A stretch of 64,000 bases of DNA, taken from the NCBI RefSeq assembly GCF_016908115.1, contig NZ_JAFBDH010000003.1, positions 124,001-188,000 of the forward strand. The letters run 5' to 3'. Both the position numbers and the translations under genes were made by a program. Positions within the stretch are counted from its first letter, which is position 1, and each line of letters opens with the position of its first letter. The notes under the pieces were generated by a model. It was not told the origin of the DNA, made no database searches, and saw nothing but the letters and a program-made list of their open reading frames with translations. Below are positions 16,453-25,439 of the stretch, piece after piece. This stretch comes from Peptoniphilus gorbachii (GTDB lineage: Bacteria; Bacillota; Clostridia; Tissierellales; Peptoniphilaceae).

Positions 16453-19400
16453 ATGAATAATTTTGTGCATTTGCACCTTCACAGCGAATATTCTCTCTTA
16501 GATGGTTCAACGAGAATAAATCTTTTGCCAAAAAGAGTAAAGGAACTTGGTATGGATGCTGTGGCTTTAACTGATCATGGAAATATGTATGGTGCCATTG
16601 CCTTTTATAAAGCCTGCAAGGACCAAGGTGTAAAACCAATTTTAGGTTGCGAGGTCTATGTTTCAGAAAAAGATATGACTATTAAGGATAAGACCAATAA
16701 GAGGTTTCACTTAATACTTTTGGCAGAAAATAACCAAGGATTTAAAAATATTATGAAAATTGTATCTCTAGCTTTTGTTGATGGATATTATTACAAGCCT
16801 AGAGTTGATAAAGAAGTTTTAAAAAAATATTCTAAGGGCATTATTGCAACTTCAGCTTGTCTTGGTGGAGAAGTTCAAAGATTTATTTTAGATAGAGACC
16901 TTGATGCGGCAAAGGCTGCTGCTCTTGAATACAGAGAAATTTTTGGAGAAAATAATTTTTTCTTGGAGCTTCAAGATCATGGCATGCCAGAACAAGCTCG
17001 TGTAAATCGTGAACTTATAAAAATTTCAGAAGAATTAAATTTCCCCCTTACTGTATCAAATGATGTCCACTACTTAGATAGAGATGATGCAAAAAGTCAC
17101 GATGTCCTTTTGTGCATTCAAACGGGAAAGACAATTAACGAAGAAAATAGAATGAAATTTCCCTCAGATGAATTTTATTTAAAATCTCCAGATGAAATGG
17201 CAGCAATTTTCCCTGAAAATAAAGATGCCCTTGAAAACACTGTAAAAATTGCCAATAGATGTAATGTTGATATAAAATTTCACGAGCAACATCTTCCTGA
17301 ATTTACAGTACCAGAGGGCTACACTCATGAAGAATATTTAAAAAAACTTGCCACTGAAGGAATGTATAACCGCTACGAAAATTTTACTGATGATATAAAA
17401 GAAAGATTTGATTTTGAATTTAATACTATAAAAAATATGGGCTTTGTGGACTATTTTTTAATAGTTTGGGATTTTATAAGATATGCTAGAAAACATGAAA
17501 TTCAAGTTGGACCAGGAAGGGGTTCTGCAGCAGGCAGTATTGTTTCTTATTGCCTTGGTATAACAGATGTTGATCCTCTAAAATTCAATCTTCTATTTGA
17601 AAGATTTTTAAATCCAGAGAGAGTTTCTATGCCAGATATTGACATTGACTTCTGTTATGAAAGACGTGAAGAAGTAATTGAATATGTAAATAGAAAATAT
17701 GGAGAATCTCATGTTGCGCAAATTGTAACTTTTGGAACAATGGCTGCGAGAAATGCCATAAGAGATGTTGGTCGTGCTCTTGATATGTCCTATGCAAAGG
17801 TGGACTATATTGCAAAGCAAGTTCCACAAGCTCTTAACATGACTCTTGAAAAGGCACTGGAAATTTCTGAAACTTTTAAGGGAATTTATGACTCTGAAGA
17901 GGAATCAAGATTATTAATTGACATGGCACTAAAACTTGAAGGACTTCCAAGACACACTTCCACTCACGCGGCTGGTGTAGTTATTTCAAAGGACGAGCTA
18001 ACAGAATATGTTCCCCTAACTAGAAATGATAAAATAATTGCAACTCAGTTTAACATGATTGAACTTGAAGAGTTAGGGCTTTTAAAAATGGATTTCTTGG
18101 GACTTAGGACACTAACTGTTATTCGCGATGCAATAAATTTAATAAGAGAAAATGAAGGTAAGACTATTTCCTTTGAAAAATTTGACTATAATGACCCTGA
18201 GGTTTTAAAGATGTTTGCAAAATCAGAAACCCTTGGAGTATTTCAATTTGAATCTTCTGGCATGAGAGCCTTCTTAAAAGAATTAAAGCCAGATGAATTT
18301 TCTGATTTAGTTGCAGCCAATGCCCTTTTTAGACCAGGACCAATGAAACAAATTCCAAAATTTGTAGCTTCAAAACACGATAAGAGTAAAATTTCTTACA
18401 TTCATCCAAAACTTGAACCAATTCTTAAATCTACTTACGGCTGTATTGTCTACCAAGAACAGGTAATGCAAATTGTTCAACAAATTGGTGGCTATTCTCT
18501 TGGCAGAGCTGATATTGTAAGACGTGCTATATCAAAGAAAAAAATGAAGGTCATGGAAGAAGAAAGACAGAACTTCATTTATGGAAATGAAAAAGAAGGA
18601 GTTTGCGGTGCTATTGCCAATGGAGTAGATGAAAAATCTGCCAATGAGATTTACGACTTAATAATTGATTTTGCTGACTACGCCTTTAATAAATCTCACT
18701 CCGTTGCTTATTCTGTAGTTGCCTATAGAACTGCTTGGCTAAAATATTATTATCCAAGAGAATTTATGGCAGCACAAATTTCCACATACACTAATGATAT
18801 AAAACAGGTAAGTCTTTATATAGAAGAGATAAAAAGACTTGGTATAGACATTTTGCCGCCTAATATAAATTACTCTTTCAAAAATTTTACTGTTGAAAAT
18901 AAAAAAATTCGCTTTGGCTTAAAAGCTGTAAAAAATGTTGGAGACAATTTAATTGATGTAATTGTAAGAGGAAGAGACAAGGGTAAGTATAAATCACTAA
19001 AGGATTTTGTAGATAAAATTAATGCAATAGATAAATCTGCCCTAAATAAAAGGGCAGTGGAAGCTCTTATAAGATGTGGTGCCATGGATGATTTTGAAGG
19101 CAATAGAGCTCAGTATCTTGCAATTTATGAAAGTGTTTTGTCATCTTCATCAAGCACTGCAAAAAACAATGTCCTTGGACAATTTTCTCTTTTTGAAAAT
19201 ACAAATGTAAGTGAAGATCTTCCTATACTTCGAGACTTTAAGCAAAAGGATAAACTTGACATGGAAAAAGAAGTTATTGGCATGTATATATCTGGTCATC
19301 CACTAGATCCTTATAGAGAAATAATTGAAAAATCCACTAATATTAACACAAACCAAATATTTGAAAAGTATAGAGAAAATCTTTTGAAGTATAGTAAGGT

Positions 19401-19878
19401 AAAAGTCGGCGGAATTTTAAAGTCCAAAAAAACTATGATTACAAAAAATAATAAAATGATGGCCTTTGCAGCTTTAGAAGATCTTTTTGGCACAATTGAA
19501 CTTGTAATTTTCCCAAATGTTTTTTCAAAATACAAGGATTTAATTGATGACGAAAATGTAGTCTTTGTTGAGGGTCATTTTCAAGAATCAGAAGTTGAAG
19601 AACCAAAAATTTTAGTAGATGCCATTTCAAAAATTAAGATGCCAACAAAAAATAAACTATACATTTCCATTGACTCCATGAAAAATCCAATTGTTGTTGA
19701 AATGAAAAATGTTTTAAAAGAATATGAAGGAAACACGCCAGTTATATTTTTTGAAGAAGATACTAGAAGGGCCTTTGGAACGGAATCAAACTTGTGGATT
19801 GACTCTACATCCTTTGATGAAATTAAAAATAGGCTGTCAGTTTTTACTAAGAGTAGAGAAAAAATTATTTTAAAGTAG
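16453..19878 (+). CDS. dnaE: DNA polymerase III subunit alpha (DnaE)
   Basis: A 1141-residue replicative polymerase subunit. The N-terminal PHP domain begins HLHLHSEYSLLDG. The catalytic palm has GPGRGSAAGS and MPDIDIDFCYERR, and the fingers have YQEQVMQIVQQIGGYSLGRADIVRRA. A helix-hairpin-helix and an OB-fold (about 990-1070) follow. It is the DnaE type without a proofreading exonuclease insert, so PolC presumably lies elsewhere. pfkA and pyk follow directly, a common order in clostridia (dnaE-pfkA-pyk). Confidence 0.96.
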   Translation: MNNFVHLHLHSEYSLLDGSTRINLLPKRVKELGMDAVALTDHGNMYGAIAFYKACKDQGVKPILGCEVYVSEKDMTIKDKTNKRFHLILLAENNQGFKNIMKIVSLAFVDGYYYKPRVDKEVLKKYSKGIIATSACLGGEVQRFILDRDLDAAKAAALEYREIFGENNFFLELQDHGMPEQARVNRELIKISEELNFPLTVSNDVHYLDRDDAKSHDVLLCIQTGKTINEENRMKFPSDEFYLKSPDEMAAIFPENKDALENTVKIANRCNVDIKFHEQHLPEFTVPEGYTHEEYLKKLATEGMYNRYENFTDDIKERFDFEFNTIKNMGFVDYFLIVWDFIRYARKHEIQVGPGRGSAAGSIVSYCLGITDVDPLKFNLLFERFLNPERVSMPDIDIDFCYERREEVIEYVNRKYGESHVAQIVTFGTMAARNAIRDVGRALDMSYAKVDYIAKQVPQALNMTLEKALEISETFKGIYDSEEESRLLIDMALKLEGLPRHTSTHAAGVVISKDELTEYVPLTRNDKIIATQFNMIELEELGLLKMDFLGLRTLTVIRDAINLIRENEGKTISFEKFDYNDPEVLKMFAKSETLGVFQFESSGMRAFLKELKPDEFSDLVAANALFRPGPMKQIPKFVASKHDKSKISYIHPKLEPILKSTYGCIVYQEQVMQIVQQIGGYSLGRADIVRRAISKKKMKVMEEERQNFIYGNEKEGVCGAIANGVDEKSANEIYDLIIDFADYAFNKSHSVAYSVVAYRTAWLKYYYPREFMAAQISTYTNDIKQVSLYIEEIKRLGIDILPPNINYSFKNFTVENKKIRFGLKAVKNVGDNLIDVIVRGRDKGKYKSLKDFVDKINAIDKSALNKRAVEALIRCGAMDDFEGNRAQYLAIYESVLSSSSSTAKNNVLGQFSLFENTNVSEDLPILRDFKQKDKLDMEKEVIGMYISGHPLDPYREIIEKSTNINTNQIFEKYRENLLKYSKVKVGGILKSKKTMITKNNKMMAFAALEDLFGTIELVIFPNVFSKYKDLIDDENVVFVEGHFQESEVEEPKILVDAISKIKMPTKNKLYISIDSMKNPIVVEMKNVLKEYEGNTPVIFFEEDTRRAFGTESNLWIDSTSFDEIKNRLSVFTKSREKIILK

Positions 19879-19884
19879 GTGCTT

Positions 19885-20838
19885 ATGAGAATTGCAATTT
19901 TAACAAGTGGTGGAGATGCCCCAGGCATGAATGCTGCAATAAGAGCAGTGACTAGAACTTCAATATATGAAGGAATAGAAGTTTTTGGCATAAAGGGTGG
20001 CTACGAAGGCTTAATAGATGCCAAATTTGAAAAATTAATACAGTCTTCTGTGGCAGACATTATACAAAGAGGTGGAACAATTTTATCAACTTCCAGGTCA
20101 GAAAGATTTATGACAGAAGAGGGATTAGAAAAGGCAATTTCTTCTCTTAAAATTTTTGAAATAGATGCCCTTATTGTCCTTGGTGGCGATGGAAGTTTAC
20201 ATGGAGCAAAAATTTTAAAAGAACATGGAATAAATGTTATTGGAATTCCATGTTCCATTGACAACGATCTTGCCTACACAGATTATACAATTGGATTTAT
20301 GACGGCTGTAGAAACTGTTACAGAAGCAGTAAGTCATATTAGAGATACAACAGAGGCTCTTGGTCGAGCTAATGTAGTTGAAGTAATGGGTAGAAACTGT
20401 GGCGACATTGCTCTTTATTCTGGAGTTTCTTCTGGTGCAGAATCAATAATTGTTCCTGAAATTCCCCTAGATATAAATGAAATTGCAGAAAAAGCTATTA
20501 TGGGCAAGAATAGGGGCAAAAAGCACCACATAATTATTATGTCAGAAGGTTGTGGATCTGCCTTTGATTTCGCAAAAGAATTTGAAAAACTTACAGGTAT
20601 TGACACAAGAGTAACTGTCCTTGGATATATACAAAGAGGAGGAACTCCAAGTATAGCTGATAGAATTTTGGCATCTGAGTTTGGATACTTGGCTGTAAAA
20701 GAAGCAAAAAAAGGAAATTCACTTGCCCTTGGTTATAAAGATGGAAAAGTAATAAAAATGAGTTTTGACGAAATTTTTAATGTTAAAAAAGTTTTTAGAA
20801 AAGATCTTTTAGAAATATTAAAAACTGTTTCAATATGA
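19885..20838 (+). CDS. pfkA: 6-phosphofructokinase
   Basis: A 317-residue ATP-dependent glycolytic kinase. Motifs are LTSGGDAPGMNAAIR, the fructose-6-phosphate/catalytic segment GIPCSIDNDLAYTDYTIGF, EVMGRNCGDIAL and the RGGTPSIADR region near the C terminus. I use ATG 19885 with TAGGTG upstream; a GTG two codons earlier overlaps that site. It overlaps nothing, begins 6 nt after dnaE and is followed by pyk. Confidence 0.95.
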   Translation: MRIAILTSGGDAPGMNAAIRAVTRTSIYEGIEVFGIKGGYEGLIDAKFEKLIQSSVADIIQRGGTILSTSRSERFMTEEGLEKAISSLKIFEIDALIVLGGDGSLHGAKILKEHGINVIGIPCSIDNDLAYTDYTIGFMTAVETVTEAVSHIRDTTEALGRANVVEVMGRNCGDIALYSGVSSGAESIIVPEIPLDINEIAEKAIMGKNRGKKHHIIIMSEGCGSAFDFAKEFEKLTGIDTRVTVLGYIQRGGTPSIADRILASEFGYLAVKEAKKGNSLALGYKDGKVIKMSFDEIFNVKKVFRKDLLEILKTVSI

Positions 20839-20846
20839 GGTGATTT

Positions 20847-22580
20847 ATGAAAAAGACAAAAATTGTTGCCACAATTGGTCCTTCAAGTGAAAGTGAAGAA
20901 ATATTAAAAAAATTATTCCTAGAAGGAGTAAATGTGGCAAGACTTAATTTTTCTCATGGAAGTCATGAAGAACACAAGATAAAAATTGACAGAATAAAAA
21001 AATTAAGGCGAGAGATGGATCTTCCCATTGGAATAATGCTAGACACCAAGGGACCAGAAATTAGACTGGGAGATATTGATGGCGAAGTTATTTTAAATAG
21101 TGGCGAAGAATTTATTTTAACTAATAAAGATTTAGTGGGCAATGAAAAAATTTCTAGCATCTCTTATAAAGAACTTTATAAAGATGTAAAAGAAGGAGAT
21201 AAAATTTTAATTGACGACGGACTTGTGGAGTTACTTGTAAAAGAAATTCGCGGAGAAGAAATAGTTACAGAAGTAGAAAATTCTGGTGCTATTTCTTCAC
21301 ACAAGGGAGTTAATGTGCCTGGTGCAAATCTAAATCTTCCAGCTCTTACAGAAAGAGACATCGAAGATATAAGATTTGGCATTAAGGAAGACATTGATTT
21401 TATTGCGGCATCCTTTGTAAGGTCCAGAGAAGATGTCCTAGCCATAAGAAAAGTTCTCGAAGAGGAAAGGGACTATACAACAAAAATAATTTCAAAAATT
21501 GAATCTAAGAGAGCAGTGGAATTAATTGACGAGATAATTGAAGTTTCTGACGGAATTATGGTTGCTAGAGGAGATCTTGGCGTTGAAATCGAAACAGAAG
21601 CTGTTCCAATTGTGCAAAAAGAAATTATAAAAAAATGTAATATAGTTGGAAAATCTGTAATTACTGCAACACAAATGCTTGACTCCATGATAAGAAACCC
21701 AAGACCAACTCGTGCAGAGACCAATGATGTTGCCAATGCAGTTCTTGATGGTACAAGTGCAGTAATGCTTTCTGGCGAAACTGCAAGTGGAAAATATCCA
21801 ATAGAATCAGTTGTTACAATGAGAAAAATTTTGGAGTACACAGAAAATACTATTGACCACGATAAAATTTTGGAAAATAGAATAAGAGATGTGGAAAAAT
21901 CTATGACTAACGCCATAGGAAAAAGTGCCTGTGTAATTGCAAGAGATCTTGGAGCAGAAGCAATAATTACGGCAACAACTTCAGGCAACACTTCAAGAGC
22001 AATTGCAAAATTTAGACCAGAGACGCCAATAATTGCCTCAACACCCTTTGAGAAAATTAAAAATCAACTTAGTCTTGTCTGGGGAATCACACCAGTAAAA
22101 GTTTTAAACTTTAAGGATACGGATAATTTAATTGACGCATCAATGGAAATTGCAGTTAAAAAAGGCTTTATAAAATCTGGAGACTTAGTTGTCCTTACAG
22201 CAGGAGTACCTGCAGGTATTGCTGGCTCAACAAATCTTCTTAAAATTGAAAATGTTTCAGAAATTTTGGGAAGAGGTACAGCAATTGGCAAAAAGAAAAA
22301 GAAGGCAAGGGCAATAGTAGCGAATACCTTTGAAGATTTGGAAGAAAATTTTAAAAGTAAAGATATAATTATTTGCAATGGAACAGATGGAAGAATGATT
22401 CCTTACATGGAAAAGTCTTCAGGATTTGTAACAGAAGAAGCAGGTTTCACATCAAATGGAGCTGTGGCAGCAATTTCTATGGATAAAACTGCCATAGTTG
22501 GCGTAAAAAATATAAGAGAAAAAATAAAAACTGGAGACATAATCACAATTGATCCAATAGATGGAACTGTGAGAAGGTAA
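20847..22580 (+). CDS. pyk: Pyruvate kinase
   Basis: A 577-residue enzyme that makes pyruvate and ATP from phosphoenolpyruvate. The core has KIVATIGPSSES, ARLNFSHGSH, MLDTKGPEIR, the metal-binding IISKIESKRAVE and ITATQMLDSM. Residues after about 475 form the extra C-terminal domain, related to the PEP-utiliser phosphohistidine domain, that Bacillus and clostridial enzymes carry. It starts 8 nt after pfkA with AGGTG upstream, so it is the last gene of the dnaE-pfkA-pyk run. Confidence 0.95.
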   Translation: MKKTKIVATIGPSSESEEILKKLFLEGVNVARLNFSHGSHEEHKIKIDRIKKLRREMDLPIGIMLDTKGPEIRLGDIDGEVILNSGEEFILTNKDLVGNEKISSISYKELYKDVKEGDKILIDDGLVELLVKEIRGEEIVTEVENSGAISSHKGVNVPGANLNLPALTERDIEDIRFGIKEDIDFIAASFVRSREDVLAIRKVLEEERDYTTKIISKIESKRAVELIDEIIEVSDGIMVARGDLGVEIETEAVPIVQKEIIKKCNIVGKSVITATQMLDSMIRNPRPTRAETNDVANAVLDGTSAVMLSGETASGKYPIESVVTMRKILEYTENTIDHDKILENRIRDVEKSMTNAIGKSACVIARDLGAEAIITATTSGNTSRAIAKFRPETPIIASTPFEKIKNQLSLVWGITPVKVLNFKDTDNLIDASMEIAVKKGFIKSGDLVVLTAGVPAGIAGSTNLLKIENVSEILGRGTAIGKKKKKARAIVANTFEDLEENFKSKDIIICNGTDGRMIPYMEKSSGFVTEEAGFTSNGAVAAISMDKTAIVGVKNIREKIKTGDIITIDPIDGTVRR

Positions 22581-22603
22581 ATAATTTTACAAAATAAAAA
22601 GAA

Positions 22604-22652
22604 AAAAAGACCTAAGTGATTTATTAGAAATTATCACTAAAGAGGTCTTTTA
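22604..22652. terminator. Bidirectional terminator after pyk
   Basis: AAAGACCT and AGTGAT pair with ATCACT and AGGTCTTT, with an A-run on the left and a T-run on the right. It separates pyk from the convergent minus-strand gene ending at 22624 and overlaps that gene's last codons. Confidence 0.8.
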
Positions 22653-23352
22653 TTTTTGTGTTCTTAATTCTTTTTAAATTTTCTTCTCTATCTTTTAAAG
22701 ATGAATTAAAATTTTCAAATTTTATTTTAAACTTTTTAGATTCTGACATTAATTTTAAATTTGTTAGCCTTTCTGACTCGTTTAGATAAGCAAAATAATT
22801 TTCGCTTCTAATTTTTAAATTGCAGTAAATTTTATCTAAGCCCTTAGAAAAATCAAGCAGGTGATTTAAAGTTATAATAATATCCATAGCAAAAAATGCA
22901 GTAAATATTAAGGCTAGAGAGTCAATAATTCTATCTTCAGCTGCTGATAAAAATAGTAACATAACTGGAGTAAAATGCTTTACGATAATAATATTTGCCA
23001 TTCCAAAAATCAAAAGACCATATAGGCAAACTCTACTTTTAATTTGGAAGGGATAGTCGCTGTAGTCCCACCATTTTTGATGAAAAAATTTCTCCAAAAA
23101 ATATCCAATAATATATTCTATTGTGCAGGATAAAAGGGCAGAGTAAATAAAAATGTATAGACTTGACTGAAAATCTCTAAGCATTAAGTAAGAAATTGTT
23201 GCGCCAATGCCATAGATTGGGCAGGTCGGTCCAATTAAAAATCCTCTGTTATACAATTTATCTAGTTCTATTGTTGAGCAGGGGAAACTTTCCCAGCACC
23301 AGCCAATAAAGGAGTAGATAAAAAATATTAGATATAATTCTGAAATTCTCAT
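22624..23352 (-). CDS. Integral membrane protein, CmpB/ABC-transporter type IV family
   Basis: A 242-residue protein with about five or six membrane segments in the first 170 residues and a charged C-terminal tail. FIYSFIGWCWES near the N terminus, NRGFLIGPTCPIYGIG, and FHQKWWDYSDYPFQIKSRVCLYGLLIFG are characteristic of a widespread Firmicutes family labelled putative ABC-transporter type IV. No ATPase accompanies it, so a transport role is unproven. It overlaps the upstream HD gene by 4 nt, suggesting one transcript. Confidence 0.75.
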   Translation of the reverse strand: MRISELYLIFFIYSFIGWCWESFPCSTIELDKLYNRGFLIGPTCPIYGIGATISYLMLRDFQSSLYIFIYSALLSCTIEYIIGYFLEKFFHQKWWDYSDYPFQIKSRVCLYGLLIFGMANIIIVKHFTPVMLLFLSAAEDRIIDSLALIFTAFFAMDIIITLNHLLDFSKGLDKIYCNLKIRSENYFAYLNESERLTNLKLMSESKKFKIKFENFNSSLKDREENLKRIKNTKIKDLFSDNF

Positions 23353-23819
23353 AAATTTTCAAAACCCACTTTCATAGATCTTCTCTTTATAGTTTCCACA
23401 GCAGAAACATATTTGTCAGAGAAAGTTACAATCCAAGATTCTAAATACATTGGTGGAAGAATAGTTAGGGGAAACATGTGCTTTACTATTATGTCTCTTT
23501 CAATTCGATTTAAATTTAATTCACTTTTCGCATTTTTATAGGCCTTCATAGGATGAGTAAAACCGTGGATTAATCTTTCCCTTTTGCCATCGTGCCAATC
23601 GTATAGGAAATAATCGTGAAGAAGGGAGCCTCTAATCATTGAGTCCATATCTACATCTAAATTATATTTTTCTGCTATTTCAATAGATTTTTTTGCAACA
23701 GAAATAACATGAGTATAGACTGAAGTGTTGCCATGTTGTATGAAATTTTTTGTTTCTTTAAATCTCGTATTCTCATTTAAAAAGGCGATGATTTCTTGAA
23801 GTTTTTCTTTGTTATTCAT
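23349..23819 (-). CDS. HD-domain phosphohydrolase-like protein
   Basis: A 156-residue soluble protein with HD-domain residues: an early TSVYTHVISVAKKSIEIAEKYN helix with His, then SLLHDYFLYDWH (the HD pair), and KHMFPLTILPP. Proteins of this form are metal-dependent phosphohydrolases of unknown substrate. A GAGG site precedes ATG 23819. It overlaps the downstream membrane-protein gene. Confidence 0.78.
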   Translation of the reverse strand: MNNKEKLQEIIAFLNENTRFKETKNFIQHGNTSVYTHVISVAKKSIEIAEKYNLDVDMDSMIRGSLLHDYFLYDWHDGKRERLIHGFTHPMKAYKNAKSELNLNRIERDIIVKHMFPLTILPPMYLESWIVTFSDKYVSAVETIKRRSMKVGFENL

Positions 23820-23952
23820 AAAATCTCCTCATTGTTATCTTAAACTATAAAAGTAAAAATATTTCAAAGTTTTTGTTAAATTTTTAAAACAATACAAATT
23901 TTATGCCTTAATTATATGTCTTTTATAGATTAATTTTTAAAAATTTTAATTG

Positions 23953-23989
23953 GCAAAAAAATAAAAGCCATATTGCTATGACTTTTATA
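23953..23989 (-). terminator. Terminator after repeat-rich membrane-anchored protein
   Basis: On the minus strand ATAAAAGTCATA pairs with TATGGCTTTTAT (one mismatch) and a U-run follows. Confidence 0.7.
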
Positions 23990-23994
23990 TTTTA

Positions 23995-25326
23995 CTAAAA
24001 TTTTGTTTCAAAGTAAAATCTCTTTTCTTTATCTGACAAAATATCTGTAAGTTCTATGAGTTTTGAACTTTCTTTGTCAACTGTTATTAAAGAGCTTGCC
24101 TTTTCAAAATTAGAAGGACTTAGAGAATATCTCTCTGCAATTTTTTTGATTTCATCTTCTTTTTTTGTCGTAAATTCATAAATTACCTTGTCTTTTCTCT
24201 TTAAAATTGTTGGATTAGTATTTACAGAATTTAAAAATTCAGACAAGTTTTCTCTAGTAAGTGATTTTTTAATTTCATCAAGTGAATAATTTTCAGCTGA
24301 AGCCTTTTTACCTTTAAGGTTAAGGTCTTCTAGTTTGACATTTATTTTTTCGCTGTTAACATCCCAAGGATTTTCATTAAGTCCACTTATAAGGTCCTTG
24401 TATTTTTCGTTAGTAGATATAATTTTTTGACCTTCATTTTTTTCAGCTGGCCTTTCAAGATTTACTTTAGCTTCAGGATTTGGCTCAATATTTTTTTCTT
24501 CATTTTTTATATTTTCTTTAGATTCATAAGTATAGAGGTCAAGTTTTTCAATTGGCTTATAAACTTTTTTAGGCTTAGACTCAGTTTTTTCAGCTGGCCT
24601 TTCAAGATTTACTTTAGCTTCAGGCTTTGGCTCAATATTTTTTTCTTCATTTTTTACATTATCTTTAGATCCATAAGTATCAAGGTCAAGTTTTTCAATT
24701 GGTTTATAAACCTTTTTAGGCTTAGTTTCAGTTTTTTCAGCTGGCTTTACAAAATTTTCTTTTGATTCAAGCTTTGAATCAACTTTATCCACTTTAGGCT
24801 CAGGCTTTTTAAGAGGTTCATTAACTTTTTCCTTAGCCTCTTCTATTTTTGGCTCAACTTTTTCAGCCTTAGCTTGGACTTTTGGCTCAACCTTTTCTAC
24901 AGTCTTAGCTTGGACTTTTGGCTCAACTTTTTCTACAGTCTTTTCAACTTTTTCAACCTTAGTATCAAGTTTTTTATCTTCAATTTTATTAGCAGGAGCT
25001 TTTTTTACTTCTTCTAAATCTGTTTTTCTTTTTTCTCTTCTCTTTTTAGCACGATCTTTCTTTCTGGAACCATCATATTTTTGTTCATCTTGTTTTTCAA
25101 AAGATTTAGTAGAATCATTTTTACTTATATTATCTTCTTTGACCTCAGAAGTTTTTAAAGAATTTTCAGAATCTTTAAGCAATTCTTCCCTATGTACTTT
25201 TTCAGCAGAAGTTTTTTCTCTAGCTTCAATAGATTTTTTTTCTCCAGGAGTATTTTTATTTTGATTTTTTCTCCACATAATATAGCAAACGATTACAATA
25301 ATGGCAATAACAATAAATAAGCCCAT
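23995..25326 (-). CDS. Membrane-anchored, Lys/Glu/Pro-rich repeat protein
   Basis: A 443-residue protein with a single N-terminal membrane segment (about 3-18) and no signal-peptidase site, so it is probably anchored with a long C-terminal part. Residues about 20-330 are a low-complexity K/E/P-rich stretch. It includes short KVEPKVQAKTVE repeats and two nearly identical 49-residue units containing AEKTESKPKKVYKPIEKLDL. The last 120 residues are more globular (NPWDVNSEKINVKLEDLNLK onward) and do not match a family I know. An extended -10 (TGGTATAAT at 25358-25350) lies upstream. Function is unknown; a scaffold for cell-division or envelope proteins is one possibility. Confidence 0.7.
   Translation of the reverse strand: MGLFIVIAIIVIVCYIMWRKNQNKNTPGEKKSIEAREKTSAEKVHREELLKDSENSLKTSEVKEDNISKNDSTKSFEKQDEQKYDGSRKKDRAKKRREKRKTDLEEVKKAPANKIEDKKLDTKVEKVEKTVEKVEPKVQAKTVEKVEPKVQAKAEKVEPKIEEAKEKVNEPLKKPEPKVDKVDSKLESKENFVKPAEKTETKPKKVYKPIEKLDLDTYGSKDNVKNEEKNIEPKPEAKVNLERPAEKTESKPKKVYKPIEKLDLYTYESKENIKNEEKNIEPNPEAKVNLERPAEKNEGQKIISTNEKYKDLISGLNENPWDVNSEKINVKLEDLNLKGKKASAENYSLDEIKKSLTRENLSEFLNSVNTNPTILKRKDKVIYEFTTKKEDEIKKIAERYSLSPSNFEKASSLITVDKESSKLIELTDILSDKEKRFYFETKF
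24444..24590. repeat. 147-bp tandem repeat, unit 1
   Basis: This unit matches the next one (24591-24737) with few differences, exactly in phase with codons (49 residues). The sequence CAGCTGGC starts again at 24444, 24591 and 24738, which fixes the period. Confidence 0.9.
24591..24737. repeat. 147-bp tandem repeat, unit 2
   Basis: Second copy of the 147-bp in-frame unit. Differences from unit 1 are scattered substitutions, so the duplication is not brand new. Confidence 0.9.
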
Positions 25327-25410
25327 AATAACACCTCCAATTAAATAATATTATACCACTTCTATATAAAATAAAACACTTTAATTAGATAAAAAAATAA
25401 AAACTTTATA

Positions 25411-25434
25411 AAAAAAAGACTCGCAAGGAGTCTT
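25411..25434 (-). terminator. Terminator after murJ
   Basis: AAGACTC pairs with GAGTCTT around a 5-nt loop, followed on the minus strand by a U-run. Confidence 0.8.
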
Positions 25435-25439
25435 AATAT

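Noticed and set aside
24444-24737. Possible CRISPR array
   Set aside because: The 147-bp direct repeats are adjacent, in frame and without spacers. No cas gene or short regular repeat-spacer pattern occurs in the window.
24427-24765. A 112-codon frame antisense to the repeat-rich anchored protein
   Set aside because: It is rich in Phe, Ile and Trp because it reads the complement of K/E-rich codons, and it carries the same 147-bp repeats. There is no ribosome site.
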